Shown here: positions 6,374-11,930 of the stretch, piece after piece | How the letters are laid out: every line of letters begins with the position of its first letter | Position numbering within the stretch: position 1 is the first letter of the stretch | DNA from: an uncultured Oscillospiraceae bacterium | GTDB taxonomy: Bacteria > Bacillota > Clostridia > Oscillospirales > Oscillospiraceae | DNA length: 11,930 bases | Direction: 5' to 3' | Assembly: GCA_934565775.1 (NCBI GenBank) | Contig: CAKTIN010000059.1 | Location: forward strand, 1 to 11,930 | Position numbers and translations under genes: made by a program | Notes under the pieces: model-generated | Database searches by the model: none | Seen by the model: the letters and a program-made list of their open reading frames with translations, nothing else | Told to the model about the DNA's origin: nothing

Positions 6374-7767
6374 TTTGAAGCCGCGAGGGTCGTGGGGTGG
6401 AGCCACTTTTTGCTCCGGAAGCGCAGCAGCAGCGCCACGGTCCGCAGGGCCCACTCCAACCAGGTGGAGATCCAGACACCCCAGAGCCCCAGGCCCATGG
6501 GAATGGAGAGCACATACCCCGCCCCGATGCGGATGACCCACATGGTGAGCAGGGACAGCACGGAGGGGAACACCGTGTCGTTGGCGGCTCGGAGGGTATA
6601 GGGCATAATGTTGGACATAGGCCAGAAGAGAAGCAGCGACGGGATGCTCCAGAGCAGCAGGGACTGCGCCAACCGGGCAGACTCCGCGCTGGGGTGGTAC
6701 AGCCCCAGCAGCAGGGGCAGCAGGGGATAGAATACCAGCCCAAAGACCAGCAGCAGCGCAGTGCCCATGGAGATCATCCGCTTGCCGTAGCGGTAGGCCT
6801 CCTCAGGGTGATCCGCCCCCATGCACCGGCCCACCACGGTAACGGCCAGGTTGCCCGTGGCCCAGCCGCAGGAGGTCAGCAGCGCCAGCAGAGAGTTGGC
6901 CACGGCGTGGGTGGCGATGGCACCGGTGCCCAGCAGGACCATGTACATCTCAACTACAATATTGCCGCCGTACAGGAAGATCTGCTCCAGCCCGAAGGGG
7001 ATGCTCACATGGAGAATGGAGCCCAGCAGCTTCTTATCAAAGGAGAACAGGTCCTTCAGCCCCATGGAAATGGGCGGCTTCCAGAAAAACAGGATCCAGA
7101 CGGCGGCGGCGGAGCCCACCAGCCGGGCCAGATTCAGCGCCAGGACGCTGCCTTGAATGTCCATGTTCAGCCAGTTGATGAAAAGAATACTAAACAGCAG
7201 GTACGATACATTGATTATAATGGTCAGAACCAGCCCCCGCTGGGACTCGCCCAGCCCCCGGAGAATGCAGAACACGCCGGTATAAATGGTAAAGACCAGG
7301 ATCGACAGACAGCTGCCCCGGAGATAGGAGGCCGCCTTGGCCAGCACCGCCGCCTCCGCGGAGGGGTAGAGCAGATGGGTGATCTGCCGGGGAAAGGCCA
7401 GGAAGGGCAGGCAGAACAGGACGCCTACCAGGGCGGTCAGCCACAGGATATGCCCGGCGGCCCGGCGGACCTCCCGCTCGTCCCCCAGGCCCAGGCACTG
7501 GGTGACCGCCACGGTGCCTCCGGCGGCAATGCCGTTGAGCAGGCACACGATTAGAGCCGTAATGGGGTTGATGAGGTTCACCGCCGCCACGGATTCGTCC
7601 CCGGCCCGGCTGATCAGGGCCGTAATGAGCATATTGATAAACTGCACGCTCAGAGCGTCCAGCAGAAACGGGACCATCATTTTGGTGATCTCCCGCCGGG
7701 AAAACACCGGCCCGGATAAACGGCGGTCCAGGAAGGCGGACCATCTGCAATTGGATCTGCTTGCCAT
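6370..7767 (-). CDS. MATE family multidrug/metabolite efflux transporter
   Basis: Integral membrane antiporter of 465 residues with the usual MATE length and about 12 hydrophobic helices in two halves. The family exports organic cations, drugs or metabolites in exchange for Na+ or H+. Visible signs are the N-terminal MVPFLLDALSVQFINML helix (31-47), VNLINPITAL (63-72) followed by GIAAGGTVAVTQCLG (79-93), GLGESQRG (171-178), and in the second half IPFGLEQIFLYGGN (256-269), TGNLAVTVVGRCMGA (304-318) and LRAANDTVFPS (392-402). Start: an in-frame ATG 162 bases upstream (7929) exists, but its extra 54 residues are not membrane-like and run over the predicted promoter and leader. ATG 7767 has AGGAG at 7779-7775 with 7-base spacing. 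The glycosyltransferase begins 57 bases after its stop. Sequence alone cannot name the substrate. Confidence 0.92.
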   Translation of the reverse strand: MASRSNCRWSAFLDRRLSGPVFSRREITKMMVPFLLDALSVQFINMLITALISRAGDESVAAVNLINPITALIVCLLNGIAAGGTVAVTQCLGLGDEREVRRAAGHILWLTALVGVLFCLPFLAFPRQITHLLYPSAEAAVLAKAASYLRGSCLSILVFTIYTGVFCILRGLGESQRGLVLTIIINVSYLLFSILFINWLNMDIQGSVLALNLARLVGSAAAVWILFFWKPPISMGLKDLFSFDKKLLGSILHVSIPFGLEQIFLYGGNIVVEMYMVLLGTGAIATHAVANSLLALLTSCGWATGNLAVTVVGRCMGADHPEEAYRYGKRMISMGTALLLVFGLVFYPLLPLLLGLYHPSAESARLAQSLLLWSIPSLLLFWPMSNIMPYTLRAANDTVFPSVLSLLTMWVIRIGAGYVLSIPMGLGLWGVWISTWLEWALRTVALLLRFRSKKWLHPTTLAASN

Positions 7768-7806
7768 GACAATACTCCTGCTTGCGCCGCCGGAAAGAGA
7801 CCGAAA

Positions 7807-7862
7807 CGGGCATTTTGTGTCTAAAAGTACAGCCGGGCACAAGATATAGGAGCCATGCCCGG
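7807..7862 (-). promoter_or_regulatory. MATE leader with two mutually exclusive stems
   Basis: In the leader RNA of the MATE gene (minus strand), the segment 7862-7855 (CCGGGCAT) can pair either with TGCCCGG at 7839-7833 (7 bp) or with ATGCCCG at 7813-7807 (7 bp). Only one can form at a time. The loop of the first stem also contains CTCCT (7852-7848), the complement of the MATE ribosome binding site AGGAG (7779-7775). This could allow structural control of translation, but there is no recognised riboswitch class and no proof. Confidence 0.3.
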
Positions 7863-7871
7863 GTTGCCGCA

Positions 7872-7892
7872 GTAAAAAATGTGCATTTTTAC
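7872..7892. promoter_or_regulatory. Dyad symmetry near the MATE transcription start
   Basis: GTAAAAA (7872-7878) and TTTTTAC (7886-7892) form an inverted repeat around ATGTGCA with one extra A. It sits at about the predicted start site of the MATE transcript (near 7893). It could be an operator for a repressor or the first hairpin of the leader RNA. No regulator gene is in the window. Confidence 0.3.
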
Positions 7893-7900
7893 CAACGACA

Positions 7901-7929
7901 AGGATAGCACAAACCGACTTCCTTGTCAA
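7901..7929 (-). promoter_or_regulatory. Predicted sigma-A promoter of the MATE gene
   Basis: On the minus strand the -35 is a perfect TTGACA (7929-7924) and the -10 is TATCCT (7906-7901, four of six), with 17 bases between. It would start a transcript near 7893 and leave a leader of about 125 bases before ATG 7767. It supports the shorter MATE start, since the longer reading frame would run over it. Confidence 0.65.
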
Positions 7930-7930
7930 T

Positions 7931-7957
7931 CATTTGCGGGATCTTTACCGCGAAATG
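7931..7957. promoter_or_regulatory. Imperfect palindrome next to the MATE -35 box
   Basis: CATTTGCGG (7931-7939) and CCGCGAAATG (7948-7957) are inverted copies apart from one extra base, with an 8-base centre. It lies directly upstream of the MATE -35 box and between the two divergent promoters, where an activator or repressor could act on either. This is position-based inference only. Confidence 0.3.
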
Positions 7958-7999
7958 CAAAAACGAACAAGCAGATGCAAGAAAAGACAATTGTGAGCC

Positions 8000-8028
8000 G
8001 TGACGAAAGGGGGAAAGGTTGTTAAAAT
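8000..8028 (+). promoter_or_regulatory. Candidate promoter of the sugar ABC transporter operon
   Basis: GTGACG (8000-8005, four of six) and TAAAAT (8023-8028, five of six) are 17 bases apart, 72 bases before ATG 8100. The -35 is weak, which would fit a promoter that needs an activator. A short AT-rich dyad, AATTT (8057-8061) with AAATT (8066-8070), lies downstream. The rest of the 7768-8099 intergenic stretch shows only the divergent MATE promoter, dyad and leader. Confidence 0.4.
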
Positions 8029-8099
8029 ATAGTAAACAACGATTTGATTTGGCTTTAATTTCGTCAAATTGAATAATCCATAGATGGGTGGGAAGTGGA

Positions 8100-9077
8100 A
8101 TGAAAAATCAAAACACGGCTGCGGCGCCTGAGACGCGGACCGTTACCACCATGATGGGTGCCAAGCGGAGAAAGACCCTGGTGCTTCTGTCCATGGTGGC
8201 TCCCGCGGCGATCTGGCTGCTGCTGCTGCGGTATTTGCCGATGATCGGTATCGTCATGGGCTTCAAGGATTACAAGGTCTATACGGCGGACCCCTCCTTC
8301 TGGAACAACCTGATCCACAGTGAGTGGGTCGGCTTCAAGAACTTCGAGTTCCTGTTCAAGACCAAGAACGTCATGGTCGCCATCCGGAACACCCTGCTGT
8401 ATAACCTGGTGTTTATCGCTCTGGGCGCCGTGATTCCCGTGGCCTTCGCCGTGATGATGAACGAGCTCACCAAGAAGCTTGCCACCACGGTGTATCAGAC
8501 CCTGATGTTCTTCCCGTACTTCCTGTCTTGGGTCGTGGTCAGCTACTTCCTGAACGCCTTCCTGGACCCCCAGTACGGCATGATTCCCCAGATGCAGAGA
8601 GCGGCGGGGGAGACGGTCATTAACTGGTATACCACCAAAAAGTATTGGCCCTATTTGCTGACCGGCGCAAACCTCTGGAAGAATGTGGGCTACTCCACGG
8701 TTCTGTATCTGGCTGCCATTACCGGTATTGACACCACCCAGTATGAGGCCGCCGCGATCGACGGCGCGACTAAGTGGCAGCAGGTCCTCCATGTGACCCT
8801 GCCGAACCTCCGGGGCATGATCGCGATCCTGCTCATCATGAACGTCGGTAAGATCTTCAATGCGGACTTCGGCCTGTTCTACAATGTACCTATGCAGAAC
8901 GGCGCGCTGTTCTCCGTGACCCAGGTCATCGATACTTACATTTACCGCGCCATGTTTACAGCCTCGATTGGCCAGACAACGGCGGCGGGCCTGTTCCAGA
9001 ATGCGGTGGGCTTTGTGTGTATCATGCTGGCAAACGGCGTGGTCCGTAAGGTCGATCCCGATAGTTCCCTGTTCTAA
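8100..9077 (+). CDS. Sugar ABC transporter permease, LplB type (CUT1 family)
   Basis: One of two membrane subunits of a carbohydrate importer, 325 residues. The N terminus has a basic segment (AKRRK, 21-25), then the first membrane helix (27-43) and the family motif YLPMIGIVMGFKDY (45-58). About six helices are visible in total. The conserved EAA loop that docks the ATPase is at 216-235: EAAAIDGATKWQQ followed by VTLPNL. The C terminus VRKVDPDSSLF is typical of LplB-like proteins, which pair with a YtcP/LplC permease and a large LplA/LipO-type binding lipoprotein, exactly the gene order here. Start: ATG 8100 is preferred over the in-frame GTG 8088; both have only a weak G-rich binding site (GGGTGGGAAG, 8086-8095). 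The next permease begins 14 bases after the stop, so they are cotranscribed and probably coupled. The transported sugar is unknown; LplB-type systems take up complex oligosaccharides or uronides. Confidence 0.93.
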   Translation: MKNQNTAAAPETRTVTTMMGAKRRKTLVLLSMVAPAAIWLLLLRYLPMIGIVMGFKDYKVYTADPSFWNNLIHSEWVGFKNFEFLFKTKNVMVAIRNTLLYNLVFIALGAVIPVAFAVMMNELTKKLATTVYQTLMFFPYFLSWVVVSYFLNAFLDPQYGMIPQMQRAAGETVINWYTTKKYWPYLLTGANLWKNVGYSTVLYLAAITGIDTTQYEAAAIDGATKWQQVLHVTLPNLRGMIAILLIMNVGKIFNADFGLFYNVPMQNGALFSVTQVIDTYIYRAMFTASIGQTTAAGLFQNAVGFVCIMLANGVVRKVDPDSSLF

Positions 9078-9091
9078 GGAGGTTGAAAGCA

Positions 9092-10024
9092 GTGAGTAAT
9101 ATTTCTGTGGTGAATCACAAGAAGAACTCTCGTCTGACCTCCGTTAAGCTCGGCACCGAGGTGATCTTCCATATTATCATTGGCCTGTTTGCCCTGGCCT
9201 GTATCATCCCCTTCGTTTTCGTTATCATCATCTCCTTCTCCTCTGAGGAGTCCATCCGGCACATCGGCTACTCCTTCGTACCGGAGGCCTGGAGTCTGGA
9301 AACCTATAAATACGCCTTTGAGAAGCTGCCTCAGATTTGGCGGTCCTTCGGCAACAGCGTGCTCATTACCGTGGTCGGCACCCTCCTGAGCACCACTATG
9401 TGCGCCATGTACTCCTATGCGCTGTATCGCCCGGACTTCAAGTACCGCACCTTCTTCACCTTTTTCAGCTTCTTCACCATGATCTTCGGCGGCGGCCTGG
9501 TTCCCACCTACGTCATCTCCAAGCAGGTCCTGGGCCTGAGCGAGAACTATGCCGCGCTGATTGTGCCTCTGCTGGTCAGCCCCTTTAACATCATCATCAT
9601 GCGGACGTTCTTCAAGACCTCCGTGCCCATGGATCTGATCGAGGCGGCCACCATTGACGGCAGCGGCGAGTATGCCACCTTGTTTAAGATCGTGGTCCCT
9701 ATTGCAAAGCCTGGCCTGGCTACCGTGGCCCTGCTGAACTCCCTGGCTTACTGGAACGACTGGTTCCAGGCCATGCTGTACATCAACACCAACAAGAAGC
9801 TCCAGCCTCTGCAGGCCCTGCTGATGGAGCTGCAGAACAACGTGGAATATCTGAATAAGATCGCTTCCCAGATTGGTATCTCCATGACCGAGGTCGCCAA
9901 GACCCCCACCCAGTCCCTGCGTATGGCCCTGGTCGTTATGATCGTGGTGCCCATCGCCTGCGCCTATCCCTTCTTCCAGCGGTACATCGTCGCTGGTCTG
10001 ACCATCGGCTCCGTGAAGGGCTAA
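9092..10024 (+). CDS. Sugar ABC transporter permease, YtcP/LplC type (CUT1 family)
   Basis: Second permease subunit, 310 residues, about six membrane helices (first at 24-48). The EAA loop is at 184-208: EAATIDGSGEY, then VVPIAKPG. The end PFFQRYIVAGLTIGSVKG is the hallmark C terminus of MalG/AraQ/YtcP-like permeases. Start: GTG 9092 has a near-perfect AAGGAGGT (9076-9083) 8 bases upstream; that site overlaps the TAA of the first permease, pointing to translational coupling. An in-frame TTG at 9083 overlaps the binding site and is unlikely. It would form a heterodimer with the LplB-type subunit. No ATPase gene is next to it, as is common for CUT1 systems in Firmicutes that share a general MsmX-like ATPase. 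Confidence 0.93.
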   Translation: MSNISVVNHKKNSRLTSVKLGTEVIFHIIIGLFALACIIPFVFVIIISFSSEESIRHIGYSFVPEAWSLETYKYAFEKLPQIWRSFGNSVLITVVGTLLSTTMCAMYSYALYRPDFKYRTFFTFFSFFTMIFGGGLVPTYVISKQVLGLSENYAALIVPLLVSPFNIIIMRTFFKTSVPMDLIEAATIDGSGEYATLFKIVVPIAKPGLATVALLNSLAYWNDWFQAMLYINTNKKLQPLQALLMELQNNVEYLNKIASQIGISMTEVAKTPTQSLRMALVVMIVVPIACAYPFFQRYIVAGLTIGSVKG

Positions 10025-10031
10025 GCGCATC

Positions 10032-10074
10032 CCGCTTCGGCGGAATTCCCATCGGGTAATTCAGCTTCGGCTGA
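10032..10074 (+). other. Three tandem intercistronic hairpins between permease and SBP
   Basis: CCGC-TTCG-GCGG (10032-10043) and TCAGC-TTCG-GCTGA (10061-10074) are two stems closed by the extra-stable C(UUCG)G tetraloop. Between them GAATTCCC (10043-10050) pairs with GGG and AATTC (10054-10056, 10058-10062), with one bulged T and an ATC loop. No T run follows. Such structures in front of binding-protein genes commonly protect the downstream mRNA from decay, which would raise SBP over permease levels. Confidence 0.6.
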
Positions 10075-10108
10075 TACCAAATATTTTACTCTATATGGAG
10101 GAAGAACA

Positions 10109-11716
10109 ATGAAAAAGCTACTGGCACTGCTGCTTGCTGTGGTCATGGTCCTGTCCCTGGCTGCCTGCAAGACCAGCACCAACCCCACCGAAGCTCCCAC
10201 GGATAAGCCCACCGAGGCTCCCACGGATGCTTCCGAGAACAACGAGACCGAGGCTCCCACGGATGCCACTCTCGAGCCCGTGACCCTGAAGATCTGGTTC
10301 CACGGCTCCAACGTGACCCCCGAGGCTTCCGAGAAGGTCATGACCGAGCTCAACAAGTACCTGGCTGACAAGATCAACGTCACTCTGGTTCCCGTGTGGG
10401 GCACCTGGGGCGACTTTGACACCAACACCGTGACTGCTCTGCAGGGCGGCGACGACACCGACATCTACTTCACCTGCAACTGGTCCGCTGACGAGTACAA
10501 CAAGTACGCTCGCGACGGTTACTGGGTCAAGCTGGACGACATGCTGGACACCTACGCTCCCGAGCTGAAGGCCACTGTTCCCCAGTCCATCTGGGACGGC
10601 GCTGTGACCAACGGCAAGAATGGCAAGGGCATCTATGCGGTTCCCGGCCTGAAGGATACCGCGACCCAGAACTGCTGGGACGTGAACGGCACCCTGCTGG
10701 CTGAGCTGGGCTACGACGTGGACGCTGTCTGCGCGAAGGGCCTGGACTTCTACTCCGATGAGTTCGAGGAAATGCTGGCCAAGGCGAAGGAAGCCAAGGG
10801 CAACGATTTCTACCCCCTGCTGATCGAGGCTGTCGTGCTTGAGAGAATGGTCACCCATTCCACCATCATCACCGGCGACCTGGGCTCCGGCAACGTTCTG
10901 TCCTACTACTACGACGCCGAGCATCCCTCCAAGGATCTGGGCAACACCATCGTGAACAAGTTCGCTACCCCCGAGTTCGAGAAGTTTGCCAAGAGAGTTT
11001 ATGACCTCGCGCAGAAGGGCTATATCTCCCCCAGCTGCATGAACGTCTCCACCGCGAACGACTACCGCACCGCCACCCAGAATGAGGCTGCTTACCTGTT
11101 CGGCACCCAGTCTTATGCTTTCGGCTGCGAGAAGGACTTCTCCAAGGCCCGTAAGATCGACGTCCGCATGGTCCCCGAGACTGCTCCTTACCAGGATTGC
11201 ACCTCTTCTCAGGGCGCTATGATGGCCATCTCCAGCACCTCCAAGAACCCTGAGCGTGCTCTGATGTTCCTGAACCTGCTGAACACCGATCCCGTTGTCA
11301 TGACCTATGTCAACTACGGCGTTGAGGGCTACACCTACAACAAGAACGCGGACGGCACCATTACCTTCATCGACGAGAACCGTGCTCTGTACACCCCCTG
11401 GACCAACGGCGTTGGCAACGTCCGGATCCTGCCCCCCACCGATGCGCAGGGCGCTGACTTCTGGACCAAGTTCTCCACTTACTATGAGAACGTCGAGACC
11501 GTTCCCTACGGCTCCTTCATCTTCGACAACACTGTCGTTGCGACCGAGGGCGCTGCCATTGCGAACGTCTACGCTGAGTACGCTTTCAACCTGATGTCCG
11601 GCGCTGTGAACCCCGACGAGGTTCTGCCCGAGTTCCTGGCTGCTCTGCAGGAGGCCGGTATCGACGAGTTCGTGAAGGCCGCTCAGGATCAGATGGCTGC
11701 TTACATCGCTGGCTAA
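10109..11716 (+). CDS. Extracellular solute-binding lipoprotein, LplA/YtcQ type, DUF3502-like C terminus
   Basis: Sugar-binding lipoprotein of 535 residues that would deliver substrate to the two permeases encoded upstream. ATG 10109 has GGAGGA at 10097-10102. The signal peptide MKKLLALLLAVVMVL ends in the lipobox LAAC, with the lipidated Cys at 20. A flexible Thr/Pro/Glu linker follows (21-56) with three TEAPTD copies. The mature SBP domain starts near 57 (VTLKIWFHGS). Later features are WGDFDT (100-105), DIYFTCNW (118-125), a large mixed domain, and a C-terminal part (about 395-533: YGSFIFDN, then NPDEVLPEFLAALQEAGID) that resembles DUF3502 of LplA/YtcQ/LipO proteins. The length fits that family rather than the 400-residue MalE type. 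Alanine codons are strongly biased to GCT, unlike the GCC/GCG of nearby genes, consistent with high expression. A UUCG terminator follows. Confidence 0.93.
   Translation: MKKLLALLLAVVMVLSLAACKTSTNPTEAPTDKPTEAPTDASENNETEAPTDATLEPVTLKIWFHGSNVTPEASEKVMTELNKYLADKINVTLVPVWGTWGDFDTNTVTALQGGDDTDIYFTCNWSADEYNKYARDGYWVKLDDMLDTYAPELKATVPQSIWDGAVTNGKNGKGIYAVPGLKDTATQNCWDVNGTLLAELGYDVDAVCAKGLDFYSDEFEEMLAKAKEAKGNDFYPLLIEAVVLERMVTHSTIITGDLGSGNVLSYYYDAEHPSKDLGNTIVNKFATPEFEKFAKRVYDLAQKGYISPSCMNVSTANDYRTATQNEAAYLFGTQSYAFGCEKDFSKARKIDVRMVPETAPYQDCTSSQGAMMAISSTSKNPERALMFLNLLNTDPVVMTYVNYGVEGYTYNKNADGTITFIDENRALYTPWTNGVGNVRILPPTDAQGADFWTKFSTYYENVETVPYGSFIFDNTVVATEGAAIANVYAEYAFNLMSGAVNPDEVLPEFLAALQEAGIDEFVKAAQDQMAAYIAG
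10187..10264 (+). repeat. Triplicated 18-base coding repeat in the SBP linker
   Basis: Three copies of an 18-base unit coding TEAPTD start at 10187, 10211 and 10247; the second and third are identical and the first differs at one base. They encode the flexible linker between the lipidated Cys and the binding domain. Such in-frame repeats can change copy number and alter linker length without breaking the protein. Confidence 0.85.
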
Positions 11717-11777
11717 TCTGCACCACTTTTACATACGAAATCATCGCTGCGACAAGTGATGCTGACTATGAAAAAGG

Positions 11778-11809
11778 CAACCGCACCCTTCGGGGTGCGG
11801 TTGTTTTTT
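11778..11809 (+). terminator. Intrinsic terminator of the sugar ABC operon
   Basis: A perfect 11-bp stem pairs 11778-11788 (CAACCGCACCC) with 11793-11803, closed by a UUCG tetraloop and followed by T6 at 11804-11809, 61 bases after the SBP stop. A5 at 11771-11775 on the left may give weak termination on the other strand. Confidence 0.9.
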
Positions 11810-11873
11810 GTGCAACGGGAAGGAACTGGAGCTCGGCGGAAGTGACGCTGAAGGTCAGTGGACTGTCCCGGGT

Positions 11874-11910
11874 AAAAAAGTAGGCCCCCGCGCCGTATAG
11901 CGCGGGGGCC
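11874..11910 (-). terminator. Terminator of a minus-strand gene beyond the right edge
   Basis: A perfect 11-bp stem pairs 11883-11893 (GGCCCCCGCGC) with 11900-11910, with a 6-base loop. On the minus strand it is followed by TTTTTT (complement of 11874-11879), so it would end a leftward transcript entering from the right. A minus-strand TAA at 11927-11925 may be that gene's stop, but only one codon of it would be in the window. Bases 11811-11873 show nothing recognisable. Confidence 0.7.
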
Positions 11911-11930
11911 CTGCCTGCTTTGCATTACAG

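Noticed and set aside
5422..7554. Long plus-strand frames (about 318 and 385 codons) opposite the glycosyltransferase and MATE genes
   Set aside because: They are rich in Gly, Gln, His and Asp with no domain or signal, which is what a high-GC gene gives on its other strand. The minus-strand genes carry clear family motifs.
7768..7929. MATE protein extended by 54 residues to the upstream ATG
   Set aside because: The extra residues are not membrane-like or conserved in type, and the region contains a TTGACA-17-TATCCT promoter and dyads. ATG 7767 has a well-placed AGGAG.
9074..10924. Long minus-strand frames opposite the second permease and the SBP
   Set aside because: Low-complexity Gly/His/Gln/Val composition and no family motif; the sense genes are certain.
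11713..11925. 70-codon minus-strand frame at the right edge
   Set aside because: It spans both terminators and has no recognisable content.
1..11930. CRISPR array, tRNA, rRNA, integrase or defence genes
   Set aside because: No regularly spaced repeats, no tRNA-like cloverleaf and no matching protein motifs were seen on either strand.

Overview
The window looks like a chromosomal segment of a GC-rich (roughly 60%) Gram-positive Clostridia. The evidence is AGGAGG-type ribosome binding sites, SLH cell-wall anchor domains, an LplA/LplB/LplC-type sugar ABC transporter, a lipobox SBP and sigma-A promoters. Base composition and gene style suggest a gut Oscillospirales relative, but that assignment is inference. 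No rRNA, tRNA, CRISPR array, transposase or phage gene is visible.

Layout. (1) Bases 1-93 are the last 30 codons of a plus-strand gene. (2) 119-1084 encodes a secreted protein with a beta-sandwich (cohesin-like) region and three C-terminal SLH domains. (3) 1157-4950 encodes a giant cell-wall protein: signal peptide, three N-terminal SLH domains, two InlB/Flg_new-type repeats and two tandem beta-helix modules. It is split by a one-base frameshift near 4264; restoring one C gives about 1264 residues. (4) 4951-5376 is a non-coding gap between convergent genes. It is packed with inverted repeats: two near-identical hairpins (4956-4991 and 5243-5278) enclose a lower-GC, structured stretch that looks like a MITE-like or ncRNA element. 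A bidirectional terminator follows at 5331-5378. (5) On the minus strand lie a GT2 polyprenyl-phosphate glycosyltransferase (5377-6312), with its own near-consensus promoter overlapping the upstream stop codon, and a MATE exporter (6370-7767) with a 125-nt structured leader. (6) 7768-8099 is a divergent promoter region. (7) On the plus strand is a CUT1 sugar transporter operon: LplB-type permease (8100-9077), YtcP/LplC-type permease (9092-10024), three tandem intercistronic hairpins, then a lipoprotein SBP (10109-11716) and a strong UUCG-loop terminator. (8) The far right holds a second hairpin oriented to terminate a minus-strand gene beyond the window.

How it fits together. The two SLH proteins would sit on the cell wall and face the environment. 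The ABC system would import an oligosaccharide, using an ATPase encoded elsewhere. The glycosyltransferase would load a sugar on a lipid carrier for envelope decoration. No gene here is clearly part of a new system. The least ordinary items are the frameshifted adhesin, the structured repeat at 4956-5278, the hairpin cluster between permease and SBP, and the leader of the MATE gene.
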